Source of the DNA: an uncultured Alphaproteobacteria bacterium
Lineage (GTDB): Bacteria > Pseudomonadota > Alphaproteobacteria > HIMB59 > GCA-002718135
Assembly: GCA_902615625.1 (NCBI GenBank)
Contig: CACMPM010000001.1
Location: forward strand, 126,169-190,168
Direction: 5' to 3'
Length of the DNA: 64,000 nucleotides
Positions 44,871 through 53,788 of this stretch are shown in pieces; position 1 is the first letter of the stretch; every line of letters begins with the position of its first letter. Both the position numbers and the translations under genes were made by a program. Below the pieces are notes generated by a model. That model made no database searches. It was not told the origin of the DNA and worked only from the letters and a program-made list of their open reading frames with translations.

Positions 44871-45838
44871 TACCTAAAGATTTATCTGTCGATAATATTA
44901 GTAAAATTTATAAAAAAATTAGACCATTTATTAATCAAACACCTTTTTTAAAGTGTTCTGATGATATTGATAATTATTTTTCTACTAATTTATTTTTTAA
45001 ATGCGAATTTTTACAAAAATCTGGTTCATTTAAGGCAAGAGGTGCTATTAATAATATAATTTCTCAAGATCAGAATAAATTTAACAAAGGAATTACAGCA
45101 GTTAGTGCTGGAAATCATGCAATCGCTGCTTCATTTGTGGCCAATCAATTTAAATTGAAAAATAAAATTTTCCTATACGAAAGTGCAAATAAATATAGAG
45201 TTCAAACTTGTAAAAATTATGGTGCTAACATTATTTTTACAAACCCAAAACAAGCTTTTCTTGATGCTGAAAATGCTAAAAATGAAGGTTACTATTTTAT
45301 TCACCCTTTTGACGGGCCATTGACATTACAAGGTAGTGCTACCTTGGGGTTAGAAATTGTAGAATATTTAAAATCAATTAATACTAAAATTGACAATTTA
45401 TTAATTTCAGTTGGAGGAGGGGGATTGATAAGTGGTGTTTCATCGTATGTAAAACAATTTTATCCAAAAATTAAAATTATTGGTGTTGAACCTGAAAATG
45501 CTAATGGTTTAAATCAAAGTTTTAGAGCTAAAAAACCACTAAATAATATTAATGTAAATAGTATTGCTGACAGCCTTTCAGCACCTTTACATATGGAATA
45601 TTCTTTTAATGTAGCAAAAGAAGTAATTGATGAAATGGTAACCGTTTCTGATGATCAAATGAAAAAATTTATGGTTTTTTGTTATAAAAAATTTAAGTTA
45701 TTTCTTGAACCCGCATGTGTTGCTGGTCTTGCTGCTTTAAAATATAAAATCAATAATAAGCTTATTGGCAAAAATACAATGGTGATATTGTGTGGCTCAA
45801 ATATTGATAAAAAAACATGGTCAGATTTAACTAATTAA
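44867..45838 (+). CDS. Threonine/serine dehydratase, PLP fold type II
   Basis: A 323-residue enzyme without the ACT regulatory domain. The Schiff-base lysine is in KSGSFKARGA (about 49-58), the phosphate-binding loop is SVGGGGLISG (about 185-194), and SAGNHA binds substrate. It deaminates threonine or serine; members of this size may be catabolic threonine dehydratase or serine racemase. The start is a TTG at 44867 that shares bases with the DjlA stop. It converges on anmK with a 4-bp overlap. Confidence 0.85.
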   Translation: MIPKDLSVDNISKIYKKIRPFINQTPFLKCSDDIDNYFSTNLFFKCEFLQKSGSFKARGAINNIISQDQNKFNKGITAVSAGNHAIAASFVANQFKLKNKIFLYESANKYRVQTCKNYGANIIFTNPKQAFLDAENAKNEGYYFIHPFDGPLTLQGSATLGLEIVEYLKSINTKIDNLLISVGGGGLISGVSSYVKQFYPKIKIIGVEPENANGLNQSFRAKKPLNNINVNSIADSLSAPLHMEYSFNVAKEVIDEMVTVSDDQMKKFMVFCYKKFKLFLEPACVAGLAALKYKINNKLIGKNTMVILCGSNIDKKTWSDLTN

Positions 45839-46941
45839 TCTGGAAAATATAAAATACCACCACTTAAATTTTTTTTCACACCTGTAGTATTTATATTACT
45901 TATTTCTAAATTTTTAAATGATCTCATGCCAATATACGCAAACATTTGAGCTTCTACTAAATCACCATTTATTTTATATTTATCAATAAGTTCAATTTTT
46001 TTATTCAGTTTATTTTTTAATATTTCTTTGAGTAATTTATTTTTTCTGCCTCCTCCAGTAAGTAAAATTCTTTCAATCTTAAATTTTTTATTTTTTAATA
46101 ATTCTTTAAATCCAATATAAGTCATGTAGTTAGCAGTCATTAGCGCATCATATTTGTTCAATTTAATTAGCTTATTAAAATAATTTCTAAAATAATTTCT
46201 ATCTAATGATTTTGGGAACTTTTTCTTAAAGAATTTATCTTTTTTGAATTTTTCAATTAATTTATTATCAATCTTACCTTTTCTTGCATAATTTCCATCA
46301 TTATCAAATTTTTTTTTAAAAAAATAATTGCAAAGATCATCACTTAAGCAATTTGCAGGCCCTATGTCCGATGATAATAATGTTCTTGAAATTACAGTTG
46401 AAAAATTTGCTATACCTCCAAGGTTCACTATAATTACTTTTTCCTTAAATTTTTGTATTAAAAACTTATGATAATATGACCCAATTGGAGCTCCCTGACC
46501 ACCATTTTTAATATCATTATCTCTTAAATTACTTATAGTTTTAACTTTAAGATTTTTTGCAATTTTGTTTCCATTCCCTAATTGTATAGATATTTTATTT
46601 GATGGGTCGTGGTAAACAGTCTGTCCACTAATTGATATTAAATCAATATTTTTTTTATTAATTTTATTTTGTTTTAGAAATAAAATTATTTTTTTTTCTA
46701 AAATATCTGTAACGTAATCATCTTTTTTTAAAAAATATTCTTTAATTTTATTATTAGTTTTTGGTTTATTTAATATCAGATTGTTTATTATTTTTTGATA
46801 ATTTTGATCAAATTTATATGATTTTTCACATTTAATTTTTACAAAATCAGTCCCATTTGTATTAATCAAACTTATATCAACGCCATCCATTGAAGTACCT
46901 GTCATAACTCCTAAGACATTAAGTTTTGATTTTTTACTCAT
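45835..46941 (-). CDS. anmK: Anhydro-N-acetylmuramic acid kinase
   Basis: A 368-residue ASKHA-fold kinase that phosphorylates and opens 1,6-anhydro-N-acetylmuramate during cell-wall recycling. The N-terminal phosphate loop is GVMTGTSMDGVDISLI (about 11-26), and the later NLGGIANFS and LTGGGRKN motifs match the family. Length is normal. It is interesting that nagZ, the partner glycosidase, is absent from its usual position before scpA. Confidence 0.93.
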   Translation of the reverse strand: MSKKSKLNVLGVMTGTSMDGVDISLINTNGTDFVKIKCEKSYKFDQNYQKIINNLILNKPKTNNKIKEYFLKKDDYVTDILEKKIILFLKQNKINKKNIDLISISGQTVYHDPSNKISIQLGNGNKIAKNLKVKTISNLRDNDIKNGGQGAPIGSYYHKFLIQKFKEKVIIVNLGGIANFSTVISRTLLSSDIGPANCLSDDLCNYFFKKKFDNDGNYARKGKIDNKLIEKFKKDKFFKKKFPKSLDRNYFRNYFNKLIKLNKYDALMTANYMTYIGFKELLKNKKFKIERILLTGGGRKNKLLKEILKNKLNKKIELIDKYKINGDLVEAQMFAYIGMRSFKNLEISNINTTGVKKNLSGGILYFPD

Positions 46942-47026
46942 TTTTAATCAAATTTAATTATGCACATTTTATTAACAAACATATCAACAAAAAAAGATTA
47001 TTAATTTTTAAAAATACATTTTTTTA
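46942..47026. other. Non-coding AT-rich spacer upstream of anmK
   Basis: About 85 bp of A/T-rich sequence between anmK and the promoter-like elements at 47027. It must hold the anmK promoter. Nothing else is recognisable. Confidence 0.3.
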
Positions 47027-47055
47027 TTGATTGATAAATAATAAATAGATAAATT
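47027..47055 (+). promoter_or_regulatory. Putative sigma-70 promoter of the structured RNA
   Basis: TTGATT (47027-47032), 17 bp, TAAATT (47050-47055). This spacing fits a vegetative promoter with start near 47062. In DNA this rich in A and T the match may be coincidental; it gains weight from the terminated RNA just downstream. Confidence 0.45.
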
Positions 47056-47061
47056 ATTTTT

Positions 47062-47177
47062 AATTATTACACGCAAAGGTAATAATCAATTTAATAAGAG
47101 GAAACGATTATTAAATTGTATCGGGAGGAAATGCACGATACACAAAAGGGACCTAGCTTGCTGGGTCCTTTTTTTTT
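47062..47177 (+). ncRNA. Structured small RNA or leader RNA with intrinsic terminator
   Basis: An approximately 115-nt element between anmK and a deaminase gene. It has three hairpins: CAATTTAATAA / TTATTAAATTG (11 bp) with loop GAGGAAACGA; GTATCG / CGATAC (6 bp) with loop GGAGGAAATGCA; and the terminator hairpin. Both loops show GAGGAAA. It does not match glycine, SAM, purine, TPP or guanidine riboswitch consensus that I can recall. It could be a free sRNA, or an attenuator controlling the deaminase 45 bp later. A 21-codon reading frame beginning at ATG 47131 exists, but the purine run before it is only 2 bp away. Confidence 0.6.
47149..47177 (+). terminator. Rho-independent terminator of the structured RNA
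   Basis: Stem GGACCTAG (47149-47156), loop CTTG, CTGGGTCC (47161-47168) with one G-U pair, and a run of nine T (47169-47177). A classical strong terminator placed 45 bp before the next start. Confidence 0.92.
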
Positions 47178-47221
47178 GTTTTATGGACAAATCTAATAAA
47201 TAAAGTATCAGGCATTTCATA

Positions 47222-47794
47222 ATGATAACAAATTATGAAAGAATCTTAAATATTATTTTAGATGATCTTATACCATTAACAAAAATTTCTATTAATGAAG
47301 GAAATAAAATATTTGGCGGATTTATTGTTAAAAAATCTGACCTAAGTCTTGTTTGTCTAGGTACAAACCAGGAAATCAAAAATCCTTTATTTCATGGGGA
47401 AATTTCAACTCTTTTTAATTTATTTGAAAAAAAACTGTTTAATACAAAAGATTATTATTTCATAAGTACACATCAGCCTTGTTCTATGTGTTTATCAGCT
47501 ATAACCTGGGCCGGATTTGATAATTTTTATTATTTTTTTTCTTATACTGACACAAAAGAAGGTTTTCATATTCCGCACGATCTTAAAATTTTGATAGAGG
47601 TGTTTAAGATCAAAGATGGTAAATACAATATTAATAATGATTATTGGGAGAGTTACTCAATTTTATCAGAAATTAAAAGATTAGGCATAGAGGACTCATT
47701 ATTAGATAAAATTTATCAGATCAAAGAAGAGTACCAAAAAATGTCAGAAATTTATCAAAAATCAAAAATCGATAATAAAATACCTCTAAATTAA
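47222..47794 (+). CDS. Cytidine/deoxycytidylate-type nucleoside deaminase family protein
   Basis: A 190-residue zinc deaminase. The zinc and proton-shuttle motif is HGE (about 59-61) and the second ligand pair is PCSMC (about 83-87), in the TadA / guanine deaminase-like arrangement. The following FDNFYYFFSYTDT segment and long C-terminal helix do not match bona fide TadA, so the substrate is open: free nucleobase, nucleoside or something else. It is preceded by a terminated structured RNA and followed by the glycine riboswitch, so it is probably monocistronic. Confidence 0.75.
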   Translation: MITNYERILNIILDDLIPLTKISINEGNKIFGGFIVKKSDLSLVCLGTNQEIKNPLFHGEISTLFNLFEKKLFNTKDYYFISTHQPCSMCLSAITWAGFDNFYYFFSYTDTKEGFHIPHDLKILIEVFKIKDGKYNINNDYWESYSILSEIKRLGIEDSLLDKIYQIKEEYQKMSEIYQKSKIDNKIPLN

Positions 47795-47829
47795 TTGTTA
47801 AAATATAAAAAAAAGTATACAAATAATTA

Positions 47830-47967
47830 ACGGGAGATACTGAAATTTCAGAGCCGAAGGAGCAACGACCCGGAAACTCTCAGGCACAATGGACCGTTAA
47901 AAAAAAACTCTGGAAAAGAGCATTTAGCTCTACCGAAGGTGAAAAGCTCTCAGGTAAAAAGACAGAG
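47830..47967 (+). promoter_or_regulatory. Tandem glycine riboswitch
   Basis: Two aptamers in a row. The first (47830-47897) closes with ACGG/CCGT and contains GAGCCGAAGGAGCAA and ACTCTCAGGCAC. The second (47908-47967) closes with CTCTG/CAGAG and contains CTACCGAAGGTGAAAAG and GCTCTCAGGTA. The GCCGAAGG and CTCTCAGG words are the glycine-aptamer hallmarks. It precedes gcvT. No terminator hairpin follows, so control probably acts on translation of gcvT or by another route; high glycine should turn expression on. Confidence 0.95.
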
Positions 47968-47987
47968 GGGTAGCTTGGAGAATTTAT

Positions 47988-49112
47988 TTGAACCAGTTGC
48001 CGATAGACATTCCGCTGAAAAATTTTCATCAAAATAATGGTGCAAAGATATTGCCATTTGCAGGTTTTAATATGCCTATTAATTATAAAACTGGAATAAT
48101 TAATGAACACAAAAACGTTAGAAATCATTCTGGTATTTTTGATGTTAGTCATATGGGGCAAATTTTAATAGAAAATAATGAATCTTATTTACATAAATTA
48201 GAAAAATATATTCCATTACAATTAAAAAAATTAACTAAAAATAGATCGCATTATTCATTTTTGCTCAATAAAGATGGAGGTGTTATTGATGATCTAATTA
48301 TTTCAAATATTGATATTAAAGATAAGTCATATTTGTATATTGTTTATAATGCATCTCGAAAAAAAGAAGACGAAGAAATATTTATTTCTTGTGCTCCTAA
48401 TGCAGAAAAAATTTATGAAAAAAATTGTTTATTTGCAATCCAAGGACCTGATTCTATTAATGTTTTAAAAAATATTATTGATATTCCAAATAATATGAAT
48501 TTTTTTGATATTTTAATAAGTAAATACGATAATAATGAAATAATAGTAAGTAGATCAGGTTATACCGGTGAAGATGGTTTTGAACTTTCTATTCCAAATG
48601 AAAGTGCAGAAAATTTAATTAATCTTTTACTTAAAAATGAAAATACAATGCTTTGTGGGTTAGGTTCTAGAGATTCATTAAGACTCGAAGCTGGATTAAG
48701 TTTATATGGTCATGAATTAAGTGAAAAAATTACACCAATTGAAGCTGGTTTATCATGGGCTTTAGACAAAGAAAGATTAGAAGATGAAAATTTAAATGGA
48801 AATAAAGTTTTATCCGATCAATTAAAAAATAAACTATCTAATAAAAAAATAGGTTTAATTTCTACCAGTAAATCAATGTTAAGAGATGGAATGACATTAT
48901 TCGATAACAATAATAATGAAATTGGCAAAATCACAAGTGGATGTTTTTCTCCAAATCTAAACAAATCTATTGCTATTGGTTATATAATATCTGAATTCAA
49001 TACTGATAATCCAATTTTTTGTGAAATTAGAAAAAAATTCGAATTAGTAAAGATTAATAATCTACCTTTTGTAAAAAAAAATTATAAAAAAAATGGGAGC
49101 ATATATGAGTGA
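47988..49112 (+). CDS. gcvT: Glycine cleavage system T protein (aminomethyltransferase)
   Basis: A 374-residue tetrahydrofolate-dependent enzyme that transfers the methylene group of aminomethyl-lipoyl-GcvH. Characteristic parts are SHMGQ in FDVSHMGQI (about 49-57), FAIQGPDS, the SRSGYTGEDGFELS folate/substrate region (about 191-204), and GLGSRDSLRLEAGL. It begins with TTG at 47988, preceded by GGAG at 47977-47980. Controlled by the glycine riboswitch. Overlaps gcvH by 8 bp. Confidence 0.94.
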   Translation: MNQLPIDIPLKNFHQNNGAKILPFAGFNMPINYKTGIINEHKNVRNHSGIFDVSHMGQILIENNESYLHKLEKYIPLQLKKLTKNRSHYSFLLNKDGGVIDDLIISNIDIKDKSYLYIVYNASRKKEDEEIFISCAPNAEKIYEKNCLFAIQGPDSINVLKNIIDIPNNMNFFDILISKYDNNEIIVSRSGYTGEDGFELSIPNESAENLINLLLKNENTMLCGLGSRDSLRLEAGLSLYGHELSEKITPIEAGLSWALDKERLEDENLNGNKVLSDQLKNKLSNKKIGLISTSKSMLRDGMTLFDNNNNEIGKITSGCFSPNLNKSIAIGYIISEFNTDNPIFCEIRKKFELVKINNLPFVKKNYKKNGSIYE

Positions 49113-49476
49113 AAAAAAATACACAAAAGATCATGAATGGGTTTCAATTGAAAATGAAATTGCTACAATTGGTATTAGCAATCATGCCCAAGAATCTCTT
49201 GGAGATATTGTATTTATTGAATTACCATCAGTTGGAAATTCGGTAAAAGCAAAAGATGAAATATGCGTCGTTGAATCTGTAAAAGCAGCTTCTGATATTT
49301 ATGCTCCAATAGATGGTGAAATAATTGAAGTTAATAATAATCTAGAAAATGATGCTGCTATTATTAATAAAGATGCAGAAAATGAGGGATGGATTTTTAA
49401 AATGAAAATTTCTGATTCAAGTCAATATTCTGAACTTATGTCAGAAGATGAGTATAAACAATTTTTGGAACAATAG
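49105..49476 (+). CDS. gcvH: Glycine cleavage system H protein
   Basis: A 123-residue lipoyl carrier. The lipoylated lysine is in VESVKAASDIYAPIDG (about 59-61), and the start KKYTKDHEWV is diagnostic. Start at 49105 is supported by GGGAG at 49095-49099 and by family length; an upstream ATG at 49093 lacks a site. It shuttles the aminomethyl group from GcvP to GcvT. Directly abuts gcvP. Confidence 0.95.
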   Translation: MSEKKYTKDHEWVSIENEIATIGISNHAQESLGDIVFIELPSVGNSVKAKDEICVVESVKAASDIYAPIDGEIIEVNNNLENDAAIINKDAENEGWIFKMKISDSSQYSELMSEDEYKQFLEQ

Positions 49477-52329
49477 ATGATTGAAATAGATAAATTTGTT
49501 AGCAGACATATAGGGCCAAGAAATGAAGATATTGAAGAAATGCTCAAATTAATAAATTGCTCTTCATTAGATGAATTAATTGAAAAAACTGTACCTAATC
49601 ATATCATTTTTAAAGATAAACTTAAATTTAGACCTGGTATGTCTGAGGAGTTTAATAAAATTAATACTCAACTTTTATCTTTAAAAAATAATTTCAAAAA
49701 AACTTATATTGGTATGGGTTATTATAATACCATTACACCTAGTGTTATTTTAAGAAATATTCTTGAAAATCCGGGATGGTATACTGCTTATACACCTTAT
49801 CAACCAGAAGTAAGTCAGGGTAGGTTGGAAATGTTAATGAACTTTCAACAAATGATAATTGATTTGACTGGAATGGATATTGCAAATGCATCATTACTTG
49901 ATGAAAGTACTGCGGCAGCTGAGGCTATGATGATGGCTTTTAAAATTAAAAAAAGTGCAAAATTTACTTTTTGTGTTCAAAATACATGTCATCCACAAAC
50001 ACTATCTGTTTTAAAAACAAGAGCTAAGCCTTTAGGTATAAAAATTATATTTGATAATCCAGATAATGATACATTTGGTTGTTTAATTCAAAATCCAGAT
50101 ACATACGGAGAAATTGCAAATCTCAAAGATTTAATAAATATAAATAAATCACACGATGCGTTATCAATCATAGCAGCTGATATAATGAGTTTGGTCGTTA
50201 TGAAATCACCAAAAGATTTTGGTGCTGATATAGTTGTTGGGAGTACGCAAAGGTTTGGAGTTCCGATGGGTCTGGGAGGCCCTCACGCAGCATATTTTGC
50301 AACATTAGATGAATACAAAAGAATGATACCTGGAAGACTAATTGGTGTTTCAGTTGATCGTACTAATAAAAGATCTTATAGAATGGCTCTTCAAACGCGT
50401 GAGCAACATATTAGAAGGGAAAAAGCTACAAGTAATATATGTACTGCACAGGCCTTATTAGCAATTATATCTGCTTCATATGCAATATATCATGGCCCAA
50501 CTAGATTAAAAAATATTGCTAATGACATTCACTATAAGTCTAGATATCTAAAAAAATCATTAGAGATATTAAATTTTGATGTAAAATCTAAAAATTATTT
50601 TGATACCTTATTAGTAAAAGATTCAAAATCAAAATACTGGGTAAATAAATCTATAGATAATGGTATCAATTTTAGATTTGTAAATGATGATTATTTTACA
50701 ATTTCCTTAGATGAAACTACATCACTTCAAGATGTAGATAATTTAATTAAATTTTTTAATGAAAATAATATTGAAATATATGCTGAAGAGATCGAGGGTA
50801 AAATTGAAAATTCAATTTTCAAAAGTGATTTAGAAAGAAAAGACAATATCTTAACTCATCCAGTATTTAATATCTATCATTCTGAAACAGAAATGATGAG
50901 ATATTTAAAAAAACTAGAAAACAAAGACGTGGCTTTAAATAGATCAATGATACCTCTTGGATCTTGTACCATGAAATTAAATGCGGCATCTGAAATGCTT
51001 CCAATTACTTTACCAGGTTTTTCAAATGCACATCCATTCTTAGAGCCCCATCAACGTGAGGGATATAATGAAATGATGAGTGAATTAATATCTATGTTAA
51101 AAGATATTACTGGTTTTGATGCAGTTTCACTTCAACCTAATGCAGGAGCACAAGGTGAGTTTGCTGGTTTATTAGCTATTCAAAAATACCATGAAAAAAA
51201 TTCAGATACTAAAAGAAACATTTGTATAATTCCAAAAAGTGCTCATGGAACCAATCCAGCCAGTGCACAGATGTGTGGTATGGATATTTTAATAGTAAAC
51301 TGTGATGATAAAGGTAACGTTGACTTAACTCACTTAGATAAAAAAATTGAAGAAGCAGGAGATAAATTATCTGCTTTAATGATTACATACCCATCAACAC
51401 ATGGTGTATTTGAAGAAAGTATTGTTGAGATTTGTAAAAAAATTCATGATGCTGGAGGACAAGTGTATCTTGATGGCGCTAATTATAATGCAATGGTTGG
51501 TGTAGCTAAACCAGGTAAATTTGGACCTGATGTATGTCATATGAATCTGCATAAGACATTTTGTATACCTCATGGAGGAGGTGGGCCTGGAGTTGGAGCT
51601 ATAGGATTAAAAAAACATTTATCAGATTTTGCTCCTGGACACCCCATGTTTAAAAATGAAATTGGTTTAACAACTCAAGAGGCAGTTTCTGCAGCTCCTT
51701 GGGGTAGCGCATCTATTTTGCCTATTTCATATTCCTATATTTCTATGATGGGTGATGATGGTTTAAAATTAGCAACTCAAGTTGCAATTTTAAATGCTAA
51801 TTATATTAAAGAAAGATTAAAAAATTATTATCCTATTTTATATACTGGTAAGAATAATATGGTGGCACACGAATTTATTATTGATATTAGACCATTTAAA
51901 CAAGAATTAAATATTTCAGACGAAGATATTGCTAAAAGACTAATCGATTATGGATTTCATGCGCCCACAATGTCTTTTCCTGTTCCCGGCACTCTGATGA
52001 TTGAGCCTACTGAAAGTGAATCAAAGGAGGAACTAGATAGATTTTGTGAGGCAATGATTTCTATTCACAATGAAATTACTATGATTAGAGATGGTAAATT
52101 TGATAAAGTAGACAATCCTATAAAAAATGCCCCTCATACCATTGAAGAAGTATCTTCTGACAATTGGGATCACAAATATTCCCGAAAAGATGCTGCCTAC
52201 CCGCATGCTTATTTGATAAATAATAAATACTGGAGTCCAGTTAGTAGAATTGATAATGTATACGGTGATAGAAATTTATTTTGTGTTTGTCCTCCAATTG
52301 ATGAATATGAAGAGGTTAAAACAGGATAA
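49477..52329 (+). CDS. gcvP: Glycine dehydrogenase (decarboxylating), single-chain P protein
   Basis: A 950-residue fused P protein with both alpha- and beta-type halves, as in most Proteobacteria. FVSRHIGPR opens the chain; the PLP lysine lies in HMNLHKTFCIPHGGGGPG (about 688-705), preceded by YLDGANYNAM. It decarboxylates glycine and loads GcvH. Length is normal for the single-chain form. It starts one base after gcvH. With gcvT and gcvH it makes 5,10-methylene-THF from glycine. gcvL (lpd) is not in the window. Confidence 0.97.
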   Translation: MIEIDKFVSRHIGPRNEDIEEMLKLINCSSLDELIEKTVPNHIIFKDKLKFRPGMSEEFNKINTQLLSLKNNFKKTYIGMGYYNTITPSVILRNILENPGWYTAYTPYQPEVSQGRLEMLMNFQQMIIDLTGMDIANASLLDESTAAAEAMMMAFKIKKSAKFTFCVQNTCHPQTLSVLKTRAKPLGIKIIFDNPDNDTFGCLIQNPDTYGEIANLKDLININKSHDALSIIAADIMSLVVMKSPKDFGADIVVGSTQRFGVPMGLGGPHAAYFATLDEYKRMIPGRLIGVSVDRTNKRSYRMALQTREQHIRREKATSNICTAQALLAIISASYAIYHGPTRLKNIANDIHYKSRYLKKSLEILNFDVKSKNYFDTLLVKDSKSKYWVNKSIDNGINFRFVNDDYFTISLDETTSLQDVDNLIKFFNENNIEIYAEEIEGKIENSIFKSDLERKDNILTHPVFNIYHSETEMMRYLKKLENKDVALNRSMIPLGSCTMKLNAASEMLPITLPGFSNAHPFLEPHQREGYNEMMSELISMLKDITGFDAVSLQPNAGAQGEFAGLLAIQKYHEKNSDTKRNICIIPKSAHGTNPASAQMCGMDILIVNCDDKGNVDLTHLDKKIEEAGDKLSALMITYPSTHGVFEESIVEICKKIHDAGGQVYLDGANYNAMVGVAKPGKFGPDVCHMNLHKTFCIPHGGGGPGVGAIGLKKHLSDFAPGHPMFKNEIGLTTQEAVSAAPWGSASILPISYSYISMMGDDGLKLATQVAILNANYIKERLKNYYPILYTGKNNMVAHEFIIDIRPFKQELNISDEDIAKRLIDYGFHAPTMSFPVPGTLMIEPTESESKEELDRFCEAMISIHNEITMIRDGKFDKVDNPIKNAPHTIEEVSSDNWDHKYSRKDAAYPHAYLINNKYWSPVSRIDNVYGDRNLFCVCPPIDEYEEVKTG

Positions 52330-52372
52330 TTGCTATTTATCAATTATTTAAAATATTAATTTAATAATAAGT

Positions 52373-53401
52373 ATGATTTATATTAATCTTATTTTAGTTT
52401 TTTTAGTGCTTGTCGCAATACATGAGTATGGTCATTATATAGTTGCGAGATTGTTTAAAGCTGAAGTTACTGATTTCTCAATTGGATTTGGTAAGCCCCT
52501 TTTAAAATATACAGATAGAAATGGCACTACGTGGAAATTATCTCCAATTCCATTGGGTGGATATGTTAAAATCAAAGGTCTTGATAATATATTTTCTCCA
52601 AACCCTAATGATGAACTAGGATCCTTTCAATCCCTTACACTTTTTCAAAAGATATTAGTACTTTTGGCAGGAAGTATTTTTAATATTCTTAGTGCCTGGT
52701 TTGCTCTTTTCTGCATATTTTTCTTTTTTGGAATTGTTAGCTTAATGCCAATTATTGGATCAGTTAGTGAAAATTCATCAGCATTTGAAAATGATCTTAG
52801 AGAAGGAGATAGAATACTTGAAATAAATAATATTAGTATTGAAGAGTTTTCTGATATCCCAAAAGCAATTGCAAATAACCAAAGTATAAATATCTTGGTA
52901 GAAAGAAATAATCAGATAATCGAAAAAAAATTTGATCTAAAATTTAATGAAGAATTAAATAGGTACATCATCGGAATATCTTCACCTGAAAATCCTATTA
53001 TTGATAAGTATAATTTAATTGATTCAATTAAAAACTCATCTTTATTTATACCTACATATTATGCTGCTTCTTTTGCATTTCTTCAACAATCTTATAAAGA
53101 AAATACATTAGGAGATCAGTTAGCTGGACCAATAGGGATCGTTAAAAATGCTGATCAAATGATGCTAGATCAGGTTAGAGGAGTTCTATTTTTATTTATT
53201 ATTATTTCTTTGTTTGTGGGGTTATTTAATTTGCTTCCTATTCCTCTTTTAGATGGTGGTCATATAATGTATTTTATTATTAGAAGAATTTTTTCAAACT
53301 CTCTTCCTGAGTTTATTACAAGAGTTTATTTGGCTGTGGGGATAACAATAATATCTTTTCTCTTTATAGTTGTGACTTACAACGATATTTTTTATAAATA
53401 A
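52373..53401 (+). CDS. rseP: RIP intramembrane metalloprotease RseP (site-2 protease)
   Basis: A 342-residue M50 protease with about four spans. The active site is HEYGH (18-22) in the first span and the third ligand is in PIPLLDGGH (about 298-306). One PDZ domain (about 130-190) is present where E. coli RseP has two, as often in shorter alphaproteobacterial forms. It cuts anti-sigma factors and spent signal peptides in the membrane. Unusually it stands apart from the dxr-bamA-lpx cluster where rseP often sits. Confidence 0.92.
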   Translation: MIYINLILVFLVLVAIHEYGHYIVARLFKAEVTDFSIGFGKPLLKYTDRNGTTWKLSPIPLGGYVKIKGLDNIFSPNPNDELGSFQSLTLFQKILVLLAGSIFNILSAWFALFCIFFFFGIVSLMPIIGSVSENSSAFENDLREGDRILEINNISIEEFSDIPKAIANNQSINILVERNNQIIEKKFDLKFNEELNRYIIGISSPENPIIDKYNLIDSIKNSSLFIPTYYAASFAFLQQSYKENTLGDQLAGPIGIVKNADQMMLDQVRGVLFLFIIISLFVGLFNLLPIPLLDGGHIMYFIIRRIFSNSLPEFITRVYLAVGITIISFLFIVVTYNDIFYK

Positions 53402-53419
53402 ATATTATTGGGAGATAAA

Positions 53420-53788
53420 ATGACAAATTTTGAAAAAGTAAAAGAATTTATGACAACTTTTGGTCAAGAAGTAAAAACTAGTGCCGAATTTCCAGAAAAT
53501 AGAATTGTTGAATTAAGAAAAAAATTGATTGATGAAGAATTTAATGAATTAAAAGATGCAATTAATGATAATGATATCGTTGAAGTTGCTGATGCATTAA
53601 CTGATATTTTAGTTGTAACATACGGTGCCGGTGCTGCTTTTGGTATAGATCTAGATAAATGTTTTAACGAAGTTCATCGTAGTAATATGAGCAAACTTTC
53701 AGAGGAAGGCAAGCCAATTTATAATGAATTTGGTAAGGTTATGAAGGGTCCTAATTATTCACCTCCAGATTTGAAAAAAATAATTTAA
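53420..53788 (+). CDS. MazG/HisE-like NTP pyrophosphohydrolase
   Basis: A 122-residue all-alpha NTP-PPase. The metal-binding EEFNELKDA (about 38-46) and EVADALTDILVVTYGAG (about 54-70) give the EExxE and ExxD pattern of MazG-like enzymes; the end HRSNMSKLSEEGKPI resembles the phosphoribosyl-ATP pyrophosphohydrolase-like subgroup. It likely cleans non-canonical nucleotides. Start at 53420 fits GGGAG at 53410-53414; a TTG at 53408 is less likely. It overlaps metB tail to tail by 4 bp. Confidence 0.83.
   Translation: MTNFEKVKEFMTTFGQEVKTSAEFPENRIVELRKKLIDEEFNELKDAINDNDIVEVADALTDILVVTYGAGAAFGIDLDKCFNEVHRSNMSKLSEEGKPIYNEFGKVMKGPNYSPPDLKKII

Noticed and set aside
47088-47150. Guanidine-II (mini-ykkC) riboswitch, because ACGA occurs in or next to both hairpin loops
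   Set aside because: The loops are 10 and 12 nt, not ACGR tetraloops, and the second ACGA lies at the stem junction.
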